DNA of 64,000 bases. It comes from Paraburkholderia phytofirmans PsJN. GTDB taxonomy: Bacteria; Pseudomonadota; Gammaproteobacteria; Burkholderiales; Burkholderiaceae. Location of the stretch: assembly GCF_000020125.1 (NCBI RefSeq), contig NC_010676.1, positions 3,224,001 to 3,288,000 on the forward strand, given 5' to 3'. The notes under the pieces were generated by a model that was not told the DNA's origin, made no database searches, and worked only from the letters and a program-made list of their open reading frames with translations. The translations under genes and the position numbers were made by a program. Each line of letters opens with the position of its first letter. Position 1 is the first letter of the stretch. Positions 18,969-27,155 of this stretch are shown piece after piece.

Positions 18969-19606
18969 TGCGTGGACGCAATCCGGCAGCGTCGCGCCAG
19001 ATCGATCAGCTCAACCAGCGATTTGACGCCAAGCTTGTGCATGATGCGTGTCTTATGGCTGCTGACCGTTTTGTTACTGATAAACAAGGCATCGCCAATT
19101 GCCTTATTCGACATGCCCTTCGACAGCATCTGCAAAATCACGAGTTCTTTATCCGACAGCAGGCCGATCCTGGCCTCCTCCCCTCCCACTCCGTCGGCGA
19201 ACGTCATGCCTGCGCCGCCGACCGCCATCGGGAACACTGTGTAGCCGGCCATCACCGCCTCCACGCCGCGCATGATCTCCTTCATTTCCTGCGACTTGCC
19301 GACAAAACCGTGGACGCCCGAGCGCATCGCGCGCGGCGCGAATGTAGCCGGGTCGTGACCCGACAACACCATCACGCGGATCTGCGGATGAGCGAGCTTG
19401 AGCCGGGGAATCACATCCAGTCCGCTGATGCGCGGAATATCGAGGTCAAGTATGGCCAGCTCTGGAGCGTGTATCCGGGCCAACTCGACAGCAGTCTGGC
19501 CGTTATCGGCCTCGATCACTTCTTCTACGCCAAGCAATTGCACGAGCTGCATTTTGATGACCATACGGAACGCCGGATGGTCGTCGATAACCAGAATAGT
19601 TGACAT
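18965..19606 (-). CDS. NarL/FixJ (BvgA-like) response regulator
   Basis: 213 residues. The receiver domain (1-120) has the acidic pair Asp8-Asp9, phospho-acceptor Asp54 in LAILDLDIP and the Lys of GFVGKS. The LuxR-type helix-turn-helix (about 148-208) carries LSDKELVILQMLSKGMSNKAIGDALFISNKTVSSHKTRIMHKLG. Co-encoded with the Hpt protein and convergent with the Tad operon, it is a plausible regulator of pilus or adhesin expression; that target is inferred from position only. Confidence 0.9.
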   Translation of the reverse strand: MSTILVIDDHPAFRMVIKMQLVQLLGVEEVIEADNGQTAVELARIHAPELAILDLDIPRISGLDVIPRLKLAHPQIRVMVLSGHDPATFAPRAMRSGVHGFVGKSQEMKEIMRGVEAVMAGYTVFPMAVGGAGMTFADGVGGEEARIGLLSDKELVILQMLSKGMSNKAIGDALFISNKTVSSHKTRIMHKLGVKSLVELIDLARRCRIASTQ

Positions 19607-19719
19607 TTTTCTTTATCCTTCTGAATACACAGGCATTGCGCCGTTCGCCGCTGCGTGTCTCAAATTCGAAGACGCATCGATGTGCGCGGCATGGTTTGCG
19701 AGCTCTCGATCCAAAAACA

Positions 19720-20808
19720 CTACGAGCCTGCCGCAACAAGTTCGATCTCGACGCGTCGATTCGGCGCGAGGCATCGCGTCAACACATCTCCCTTTGATTG
19801 TCGGCAGTCCACCAGCGGATTCGCACTGCCTCTGCCCTGCGCGGTCATCGGCAAGCTCACCCCCAGCGACTGCAGATACCGCTCGACAGTGCGCGCTCGC
19901 TGCATCGACAAACCCTGGTTGTACGACTTGTCGCCGAGGCGGTCAGCGTAGCCGGTGATCTTCAGTTCATGCACCGAGGGCAGCTTCTTCAAACGAACTG
20001 CCACTTCGTTCATCTGTCGTTTTCCGGCGGGCAATATCGCCGCATCGTCACCGCCGTTGAAGCTGAAAAGGGAATCGGCCTTTAGGGTGATCTTTCGCGG
20101 CGAATTCGCAGCAGCGACGGTCACAGGCGCACTGACTGGCACCGGCGCGGATACCGGTATTTGCACCTTCTGCTTGCATTGCAACGCGGTTTCCGCCGAC
20201 TGACGCAACTTGTCCTGCGCATCAGGCAAGCGTTCCTCGGCGTCGGAAAAACTGCGTCGCCACGCCTCGTGGCCGGCCTGCATCAGTTCGACCTCGGCAC
20301 ACGCGAGCGGCGGCTGCGCTTGCGGACATTGCGCAATCGCGGGATCTGACTTGATGGTATTGGCGATCTTCCACAGATCGGGGCGCACCGTCGACACGGT
20401 ACGCAGCGCGGAATTGACAGCCGACAACGATGTACCGTTTTCCAGGCTGATCGTGATCATGGCCGCCTGACCGACAGCTTCTTCGACGAAGCCCCAGTGA
20501 TCGCCGGCTTGCCGCGCCTGTTGAGCGGCATTGATCCAGCATTGCGCCTTGGCGCGAAAATAGCCGTTCTTATCGCCCGGCAGACGGTCGAGCCGCGTCT
20601 GCAAAAGAGCCAGCGCCGTGCTGCTTACAACCGGCGAGTAGGTACTGATCCATTGTGAGTTGGCTGCGCCCGCGGCTTCGTCTTGCGTGACGCCGAAGCC
20701 GCTTTGCAGCAAGGTGGCGTCTTCAATGCCGAGCCGGTCTCGTGCGGCGTGGTTTGCGCAAGCCGTCAAGGCCAACGCCCACATTAGCACCGTGAGCTGG
20801 TGTTTCAT
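19720..20808 (-). CDS. OmpA-like lipoprotein
   Basis: 362 residues. The N-terminus ends in the lipobox LTAC with Cys17, so it is probably an outer-membrane lipoprotein. Residues about 40-225 are helical with several Cys (CWINAAQQA, AQCPQA, LACAE). The C-terminal OmpA/peptidoglycan-binding domain (about 240-360) contains ITGYADRLGDKSYNQGLSMQRARTVERYL and NRRVEIELV. OmpA-like proteins are frequent in Tad loci, where they may brace the secretin; a similar role here is plausible. It lies 113 bases upstream of the response regulator start, same strand. Confidence 0.85.
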   Translation of the reverse strand: MKHQLTVLMWALALTACANHAARDRLGIEDATLLQSGFGVTQDEAAGAANSQWISTYSPVVSSTALALLQTRLDRLPGDKNGYFRAKAQCWINAAQQARQAGDHWGFVEEAVGQAAMITISLENGTSLSAVNSALRTVSTVRPDLWKIANTIKSDPAIAQCPQAQPPLACAEVELMQAGHEAWRRSFSDAEERLPDAQDKLRQSAETALQCKQKVQIPVSAPVPVSAPVTVAAANSPRKITLKADSLFSFNGGDDAAILPAGKRQMNEVAVRLKKLPSVHELKITGYADRLGDKSYNQGLSMQRARTVERYLQSLGVSLPMTAQGRGSANPLVDCRQSKGDVLTRCLAPNRRVEIELVAAGS

Positions 20809-20964
20809 TAATCCCCTGCGTCGAGCGCATCTTCTTTTTGAGGGCTCCGAGTATGAAGAGCCGCCGATGCATAGGGAATGGGAGCAGTCTTAGATTGACG
20901 TTAAAGATGGATTGATTACCATTCGTTGCCAATGAAAAAAACTGTCGTCCGCTTACGAAGATAC

Positions 20965-21804
20965 TCAGGCCTTAACTGCTCGCGCTGCATTTCTCCCACG
21001 CAGCCATTCAAGCGCTAATAAAAGACTAGTGGAAAAAACAATCAGAATTGTCGCCAGCGCGGCGATGGTCGGGCTGATATTTTCGCGGATGCCGGTAAAC
21101 ATCTGTCGGGGCAACGTAGTCTGATCCGCGCCCGCCAGGAACAAGGTGACGACGACTTCATCGAACGACGTCGCGAAGGCGAACAGCGCGCCCGAAATCA
21201 CGCCCGGCGCGATCACCGGCAACGTGATGCGGAAGAACGTCCTCACCGGATTCGCGCCCAGCGACAGACTCGCCCGCACGAGGTTGTAGTTGAAACCCTG
21301 CAACGTCGCGGCCACCGTCGTCACGACAAAGGGCACGCCGAGCGATGCATGCGCGAGAATCAGCCCGATGTAGGTATTGGCCAAGCCGAGCGGCGCGAAG
21401 AACAGATACATGCCGACGCCGACCACCACCACCGGCACGATCATCGGCGAAATCAGGATCGCCATGAGCAAGCCTTTGCCGCGAAAGTTCGCCTTGGTCA
21501 GTCCGATTGCCGCCAAGGTGCCGAGCACGGTTGCGACCACCGTCGCCGACGGCGCGACAATAAAGCTGTTCTTAGCAGCCATGCGCCATTCATCAGATGC
21601 GATCAGATTCTGATACCAGCGCAACGACCAGCCCGGAATCGGATACACCAGAAACGTGCTCGACGAAAACGACAGCGGCACGATCGCCAGCACCGGCAAG
21701 ATGAGATACAGCAGCGTGAACACGGCCAGCGCGCGCAACGCGAAATACCACACGCGCTCAACGAAAGACGTATGCGGCGCGAACAAAGGCTTGGCAAGTT
21801 TCAT
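20965..21804 (-). CDS. ABC transporter permease, spermidine/putrescine type (PotC-like)
   Basis: 279 residues, inner-membrane permease with about six helices and the ABC permease EAA loop (ASLSLGANPVRTFFRITLPVIAPG). Last gene of a four-gene minus-strand importer operon, 15 bases after the sister permease. The substrate class is inferred from similarity of the set to PotABCD-type polyamine or related cation importers. Confidence 0.86.
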   Translation of the reverse strand: MKLAKPLFAPHTSFVERVWYFALRALAVFTLLYLILPVLAIVPLSFSSSTFLVYPIPGWSLRWYQNLIASDEWRMAAKNSFIVAPSATVVATVLGTLAAIGLTKANFRGKGLLMAILISPMIVPVVVVGVGMYLFFAPLGLANTYIGLILAHASLGVPFVVTTVAATLQGFNYNLVRASLSLGANPVRTFFRITLPVIAPGVISGALFAFATSFDEVVVTLFLAGADQTTLPRQMFTGIRENISPTIAALATILIVFSTSLLLALEWLRGRNAARAVKA

Positions 21805-21819
21805 CGCAATAGACTCCGT

Positions 21820-23097
21820 TCAGCCGAGGCTCAATGACGAGCGCGTGAAGCGTCCGTAAATGACGTACAGCACGAGCGTCGCGGCGAGCAGCAGGCCGCC
21901 GAGCGCGCACGCCATGCCCCAGTTGATCGTCACGTTCGTGAAGTACGCGACGTAGTAGCTGACCATCTGATCGTTCGGTCCGCCGAGCAAGGCCGGCGTG
22001 ATGTAGTAGCCGATCGCCAGAATGAACACCAGCAATGCGCCCGCGCCGATGCCCGGATAGGTCTGGGGCACATACACGCGCCAGAACGCGGCGAACGGAT
22101 GGCTGCCGAGAGAGATCGCGGCGCGCTGATAGGTCGGCGGAATCGACTTCATCACGCTATAGAGCGGCAGGATCATGAACGGCAGCAGAATGTGCGTCAT
22201 CGAAATGTAGACGCCGGTGCGGTTGAACAACAGCGCCAGCGGATCGTGCAACAGCCCGCTGCCGATCAACGCCTTGTTCACCAGCCCTTCACTTTGCAGA
22301 ATCACGATCCAGGCCGCAACGCGCACCAGGATCGAGGTCCAGAACGGAATCAGCACGAGAATCATCACCAGATTCGCGCGACGCTCGGACAGCGTCGAAA
22401 TCCAGTAAGCGAGCGGATAGCCGAGCAACAACGCGAAGAACGTCACCGCCGCGCCGATCACAAAGGTGCGGCTGAATACAGCGAGGTAGATCTGTTGATC
22501 CGGATCGGTCGGAATGATGTGGCCGAACGCGTCCTGTTTGTGGTCCAGCGAAGCCAGCAGATAAAACGGCGAATAGGCGCCGGCGTTTTTCGCAATGGCT
22601 TGCCAGTACGCAATGTCGTTCCAGCGCTCGTCCAGTTCGGCGAATTTTGCGTGCATCTGGGCGGGCGTCAGTTGCAGCGGCTTGCTGTTGTCGTCGACGA
22701 ACGGCATGGCGCGCGCGGACTTGGCAACCAGCGAACGGTAGCCGGGAATCTCCACGTTCAGGCGTCGCGCGAGCGCGCCCATGCCGTCGCTGTCGGCGAT
22801 CGCGGCGAGGTCGACCGCCAGCGCGGTATACGCGGTGTCCGGCGGCGGCGTCTTGCGATCCCACGCGCTCAACGAGGCGACCGTATGCGGCAGCGCGTTG
22901 ACGACCTCGGGATTTTGCGCGGCGCGCGTGAGCAGCGCACCGATGGGCACGACGAAAATCAGCAGTAGAAAAATCGCGAGCGGCGCGATCAGCAGCAGCG
23001 CCATCGCACGCTTTCTGGCTTCCGCGGCCTTCAACTCGCGCTTGAGTCGGCCACTTGATTCAGGCGTCGAATCGGCAGCGATCGTTATCGTAGTCAC
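21820..23097 (-). CDS. ABC transporter permease (PotB-like) with large periplasmic insertion
   Basis: 425 residues from GTG 23097, which sits just after GGAGACAG; a GTG at 23151 is in frame but has no ribosome site. TM1 (about 38-58, ALLLIAPLAIFLLLIFVVPIGAL) is followed by a roughly 150-residue hydrophilic stretch before the next helix (FVIGAAVTFFALLLGYPLAYW). Typical PotB/PotH permeases (about 280-320 residues) have only a short loop there. The EAA loop is AAISLGSHPFAAFWRVYVPQTYPG. It pairs with the downstream permease. The insert may help dock the binding protein (inference). Confidence 0.85.
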   Translation of the reverse strand: MTTITIAADSTPESSGRLKRELKAAEARKRAMALLLIAPLAIFLLLIFVVPIGALLTRAAQNPEVVNALPHTVASLSAWDRKTPPPDTAYTALAVDLAAIADSDGMGALARRLNVEIPGYRSLVAKSARAMPFVDDNSKPLQLTPAQMHAKFAELDERWNDIAYWQAIAKNAGAYSPFYLLASLDHKQDAFGHIIPTDPDQQIYLAVFSRTFVIGAAVTFFALLLGYPLAYWISTLSERRANLVMILVLIPFWTSILVRVAAWIVILQSEGLVNKALIGSGLLHDPLALLFNRTGVYISMTHILLPFMILPLYSVMKSIPPTYQRAAISLGSHPFAAFWRVYVPQTYPGIGAGALLVFILAIGYYITPALLGGPNDQMVSYYVAYFTNVTINWGMACALGGLLLAATLVLYVIYGRFTRSSLSLG

Positions 23098-23216
23098 ACC
23101 TGTCTCCAGCTCTACGTTGGAACCGCGCGCACATCCGTACAAAATGCGCACGCGTCATTTCACGTGTAGAAGGCGCGGCCTCTCTCAACCCACCACGCCC
23201 TCTCACACACCACTCA

Positions 23217-24266
23217 TTACTTCGAAGCCCACGACGAAAAACGCTGCTCCAGTTCATCGCCGTGATCGGTCCAGAACGCCAGGTTCTGCAGCACCGCGTT
23301 CTTCCCATTGGCCGGCGAGTTCGGCAGATTCGCAAGCGTCTTCGGATCGAGCGCCTTGATCGCCGCCACATTCACCGGACCGTACGCGATGTTGTGCGCG
23401 TAGTCCTGCTGCGGCTTCGACGAAATCGAATAGGCAATGTACTTCTCGGCCAGCGCCTTGTTCGGCGTGCCCTTCGGAATTGCCCAATAGTCGAGGTCGT
23501 AGATGCTGCCGTTCCATACCACCTTCAGGTTCTTGCCTTCCTTTTGCGCGGCATCGATGCGGCCGTTATACGCCGTGGACATCACCACGTCGCCCGCTAC
23601 GAGGAATTGCGGCGGCTGCGCGCCCGCTTCCCACCACTGAATGTTCGGCTTCAGTTCGTCGAGTTTCTTGAATGCGCGGTCCTGGCCTTCCTTGGTGGCG
23701 AGCACCTTGTAGACGTCCTTCGGCGGCACACCGTCGGCCATCAATGCGAATTCGAGGTTGTAGCGCGCGCCCTTGCGCATCGCCCGCTTGCCGGGGAATT
23801 TCTTGACGTCCCAGAAATCGGCCCAGCCGGCCGGCGCCGTTTTCAGCTTGTCGGCGTTGTACGCGAGCGCGGTCGACCACACGAAGAAGCCCACGCCGCA
23901 GGTTTGCGGTGCTTCGGGAATCAGATCCGACTTCTTGCCGATCTTCGACCAGTCGAGTTTCTCGTACAGCCCTTCATCACAACCACGGCCGATATCGCCC
24001 GATTCGACTTCCACCACATCCCAATTCACATGCTTCGCTTCGACCATCGCTTTTACTTTGGCCTGCTCGCCGTTGTATTCGACGGCGGTGACTTTATTGC
24101 CGGTCTCTTTTTCGAACGGCTGGTTGAATGCAACCTTTTGCGCGTCGCCATTTGCGCCGCCGAAATTGACGACCGACAATTCCGCTGCATTGACTTGCGC
24201 GGCGCCCAGCGCGAGCGCCACAGCACCGACAGCGATGGCGCAGCGCGATTTCCCGATCTTGCTCAT
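23217..24266 (-). CDS. Periplasmic polyamine-type substrate-binding protein (PotD-like)
   Basis: 349 residues from ATG 24266, preceded by AAAGGAGAG; a longer in-frame extension to 24356 lacks support. Signal peptide cleavage is near AAQVNAAE (about residue 28). The mature protein resembles family 1 extracellular binding proteins for spermidine/putrescine (LSVVNFGGANGDAQKVAFNQPFEKETG; WDVVEVESGDIGRGC; AYSISSKPQQDYAHNIAYGPVN). Operon neighbour of the permeases and ATPase. Exact ligand (putrescine, spermidine or an amino-acid-like amine) cannot be told by eye. Confidence 0.86.
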   Translation of the reverse strand: MSKIGKSRCAIAVGAVALALGAAQVNAAELSVVNFGGANGDAQKVAFNQPFEKETGNKVTAVEYNGEQAKVKAMVEAKHVNWDVVEVESGDIGRGCDEGLYEKLDWSKIGKKSDLIPEAPQTCGVGFFVWSTALAYNADKLKTAPAGWADFWDVKKFPGKRAMRKGARYNLEFALMADGVPPKDVYKVLATKEGQDRAFKKLDELKPNIQWWEAGAQPPQFLVAGDVVMSTAYNGRIDAAQKEGKNLKVVWNGSIYDLDYWAIPKGTPNKALAEKYIAYSISSKPQQDYAHNIAYGPVNVAAIKALDPKTLANLPNSPANGKNAVLQNLAFWTDHGDELEQRFSSWASK

Positions 24267-24374
24267 GGTGTGTTGCTCTCCTTTGGTGGTGTGCTTCAGT
24301 ACCTTCAGTGCGACTTTGTTATGTGCTGCTTGACCTGCTCTGCCTGCGTTGAACACATTGCGTATTCGACGCGT

Positions 24375-25472
24375 TCACGCCCCTGCGAAAACCCGCAGAT
24401 GCTCGGGTGCGAATTCGAGTGCGACCGGTGTGCCGGGCGCAAAGGTGTCGAGCACGCCGGTGCCGAGCGGCACCTTCACGAAGCACTCGTCCTGTTGCGG
24501 GAGACCACAACGCATGCGCACGTGGTCGCCGAAATAGATCAGCCCGCGGGCTTCACCGGCGAGCGCATTGGCGCCCGGACGTGACGAGCCGTTGCCGAGC
24601 TTCATGCGCTCGGGCCGGATGCACGCGACCGCCGGCGTACCCGCTCGCGCGCCGCCGATATTGCGGCCGGTAAGGCGCGTGCCGTCGATCAGATGAAATT
24701 CGCAATACTCACCGTCGACGTTCGCGATCGTGCCGCGCAGCTTGTTGCTGTCGCCGATGAAGTTCGCCACGAACTCATTGCACGGCGATTCGTACAGCCG
24801 ATCCACGGTATCGAGTTGCTGCACGATGCCTTTATCGAATACGGCGACGCGATCGGACATGGTCAACGCTTCGCCCTGATCGTGCGTGACATACACGAAC
24901 GTGACGCCGAGTTTCTCGTGCAACGATTTGAGTTCGTACTGCATGTGTTCGCGCAACTGCTTATCCAGCGCGCCGAGCGGCTCGTCCATCAGCACGAGCT
25001 TCGGTTCGAACACCAGCGCGCGGGCAAGCGCGATACGCTGTTGCTGACCGCCCGAAAGCTGCGCCGGATAGCGCTTCGCGAAGCTCTCCATGCGCACCAT
25101 CTTGAGCGCGTTATTCGTGCGATGCGCGCGCTCTTCCGCCGAAATCTTGCGCACGGTCAGCGGATACGCGACGTTCTGCTCCACCGTCAGATGCGGGAAC
25201 AGCGCGTAGTTCTGAAACACCATGCCGATGTTGCGCTTGTGCGGCGGCACGGTATTGAGCAGCGTGCCGTCCAGCCAGATTTCGCCGCCGGTGGGAAATT
25301 CAAAACCCGCCAGCATCATCAGACAGGTGGTCTTGCCCGAACCGGACGGCCCGAGCAGCGTCAGGAATTCGCCCTGATAGATATCCAGATCGAGCTGTTT
25401 GACGACTAGCGTTTCGCCGTCGTAGGTCTTGCGAACACCTCGAAAGCTGACGATCACGTCTTCGGTTTTCAT
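24375..25472 (-). CDS. Polyamine-type ABC importer ATPase (PotA-like)
   Basis: 365 residues from ATG 25472 behind AGGAGA. The nucleotide-binding domain (1-240) has Walker A GPSGSGKTT (41-49), the signature LSGGQQQRIAL, Walker B KLVLMDEPLGALD and the switch His in YVTHDQGEALTMSD. The C-terminal TOBE-like domain (about 275-360) is present, as in PotA. First gene of the operon, divergent from the MocR regulator gene across a 129-base gap. Confidence 0.9.
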   Translation of the reverse strand: MKTEDVIVSFRGVRKTYDGETLVVKQLDLDIYQGEFLTLLGPSGSGKTTCLMMLAGFEFPTGGEIWLDGTLLNTVPPHKRNIGMVFQNYALFPHLTVEQNVAYPLTVRKISAEERAHRTNNALKMVRMESFAKRYPAQLSGGQQQRIALARALVFEPKLVLMDEPLGALDKQLREHMQYELKSLHEKLGVTFVYVTHDQGEALTMSDRVAVFDKGIVQQLDTVDRLYESPCNEFVANFIGDSNKLRGTIANVDGEYCEFHLIDGTRLTGRNIGGARAGTPAVACIRPERMKLGNGSSRPGANALAGEARGLIYFGDHVRMRCGLPQQDECFVKVPLGTGVLDTFAPGTPVALEFAPEHLRVFAGA

Positions 25473-25557
25473 CGTCCAAGTCTCCTCTGCGGTCCGGCTG
25501 GCTCCCGTGCAAGGCAGCGGGATTGCATCAATTGCGTGGCTCACTATAGACCGTTAC

Positions 25558-25599
25558 GGTTCTACAATATGGAACCATTTCATTATTCCGGATAGAACC
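25558..25599. promoter_or_regulatory. Candidate MocR operator: three GGTTC/GAACC half-sites
   Basis: In the 129-base gap between the importer operon and the MocR gene, GGTTCTA (25558-25564), GGAACC (25571-25576) and TAGAACC (25593-25599) form an inverted-repeat set; the outer pair are exact complements. MocR/GabR-type regulators bind such repeats in divergent promoters, so this probably governs both transcripts. The last site ends two bases before the TTG start of the regulator gene, which suits autorepression. Confidence 0.6.
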
Positions 25600-25601
25600 A
25601 C

Positions 25602-27149
25602 TTGGACACCGTGATCTTGTCGGATTGGCTCGCCGCGCGGCTCGACCGCACGGCGGCCGAACCGGTCTACCGGCAGACCTTGCGGCTCATGCAGCAGGCG
25701 ATCCTGACCGGCCAGTTGCCGCCGGGCACCAAGCTGCCCAGCTCGCGTACGCTCGCCGAAGACCTCGGCATCGCGCGCAACACGGTGCTGCACGTCTACG
25801 ACCAGTTGACCGCCGAAGGCTACGTGATCTCGACCACCGGCAGCGGCACCTACGTCGCCGACACGCGCCCGGACACCGCCGCCGTGAACATGCGCCGGAA
25901 GCCGGCAGTGGCGAGCGTCGACAAAGAAGACAGCACAGCCAGGGAAACCACCAAGCCGCCGAAACGCGATCTCAACGATCTGTCGGCTCGCGGACGGCGT
26001 CTGATCGACAAAGCCGGCGTGTCCGCCAAACAGTGGGGCGCGTTCATGCCAGGCGTGCCCGACGTCGCGGAATTTCCGGCGCGCACATGGAGCCGCCTGC
26101 AGGCTCGTTTGTGGAAGGAAGCCAATCCCGACCTGCTCACTTACGCGCCTGGCGGCGGCTATCGGCCATTGCGGCGGGCGTTGTCGGATTACCTGCGCGT
26201 GGCGCGTTCGGTGAATTGCACGCCGGATCAGATCATCATCACCACGGGCATTCATCAATCGATCGATCTGGCGGTGCGCCTGTTGACCGATGTCGGCGAC
26301 CGCGCGTGGGTGGAAGAACCGTGTTATTGGGGCGCACGCAGCGTGCTGCAGTCATCGGGGATTACCCTCGTGCCCGTGCCGGTGGATGACGAAGGTCTGA
26401 ATCCGAGCGAGCAGGACCTGCAACAGCCGCCGCGCCTCGCGCTCGTCACGCCGTCGCATCAGTATCCGCTCGGCATGGTGATGAGCCTCGCGCGCCGCCG
26501 CACGCTGCTCGAATATGCGCGTCAGCACAATGTGTGGATCATCGAGGACGACTACGACAGCGAGTTCCGCTACGGCAGCCGTCCGCTCGCGTCGCTGCAA
26601 GGACTCGACGAAGCCGGCCAGGTGATCTACGTGGGCAGTCTGGGGAAGATGCTGTTTCCGGGTTTGCGGATCGGCTACATGATCGCGCCGGAGCATCTGG
26701 TGGACACGTTCCGCACGGGCGTGGCCGAGTTGTATCGCGAAGGTCAGTTGATGCAGCAGGCGGTGATGACCGAGTTCATCATGGACGGCCATCTCACCTC
26801 GCACGTTCGGCGCATGCGTGCGCTCTACGGTGAGCGGCGGCAGATTCTGATCGATGCGATCACCGCGCGCTTCGGCAGCGAACTGCCGGTGATGGGTGAC
26901 GAGGCCGGCCTGCATCTGGTGCTCGGCCTGCCGGATCACGCGAACGATCGCGCGGTGACTGCCGCCGCTTATGACGCCGGCGTGATCGTGCGTCCGCTCG
27001 CGAGCTATTACAGCAGCGATACGCCCGCGCGTCGCGGGCTGCTGCTCGGCTATGCGTGCGTGCCGAACGACAAGATCGGTCCCGCCTTCGACACGCTCGC
27101 GCGCGTGATCGAGCAAACCGCGTTGAAGGCGCCGACGCGCGCCGCTTGA
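25602..27149 (+). CDS. MocR-family (GntR-aminotransferase) transcriptional regulator
   Basis: 515 residues, TTG start at 25602 (a GTG at 25611 is an alternative). An N-terminal GntR winged helix (about 15-85: PSSRTLAEDLGIARNTVLHVYDQLTAEGYVISTTGSGTYV) is joined by a linker to a fold-type I aminotransferase-like domain (about 135-505). The PLP-binding Lys lies in YVGSLGKMLFPGLRIGY. MocR regulators sense PLP and often an amine. Divergent from the polyamine-type importer, so it probably controls it. Ends six bases from the convergent DUF748 gene. Confidence 0.9.
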   Translation: MDTVILSDWLAARLDRTAAEPVYRQTLRLMQQAILTGQLPPGTKLPSSRTLAEDLGIARNTVLHVYDQLTAEGYVISTTGSGTYVADTRPDTAAVNMRRKPAVASVDKEDSTARETTKPPKRDLNDLSARGRRLIDKAGVSAKQWGAFMPGVPDVAEFPARTWSRLQARLWKEANPDLLTYAPGGGYRPLRRALSDYLRVARSVNCTPDQIIITTGIHQSIDLAVRLLTDVGDRAWVEEPCYWGARSVLQSSGITLVPVPVDDEGLNPSEQDLQQPPRLALVTPSHQYPLGMVMSLARRRTLLEYARQHNVWIIEDDYDSEFRYGSRPLASLQGLDEAGQVIYVGSLGKMLFPGLRIGYMIAPEHLVDTFRTGVAELYREGQLMQQAVMTEFIMDGHLTSHVRRMRALYGERRQILIDAITARFGSELPVMGDEAGLHLVLGLPDHANDRAVTAAAYDAGVIVRPLASYYSSDTPARRGLLLGYACVPNDKIGPAFDTLARVIEQTALKAPTRAA

Positions 27150-27155
27150 GCGCGC

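Noticed and set aside
23262..24584. 440-codon plus-strand frame
   Set aside because: Antisense to the binding protein and ATPase genes; Arg/His-rich, no family motifs.
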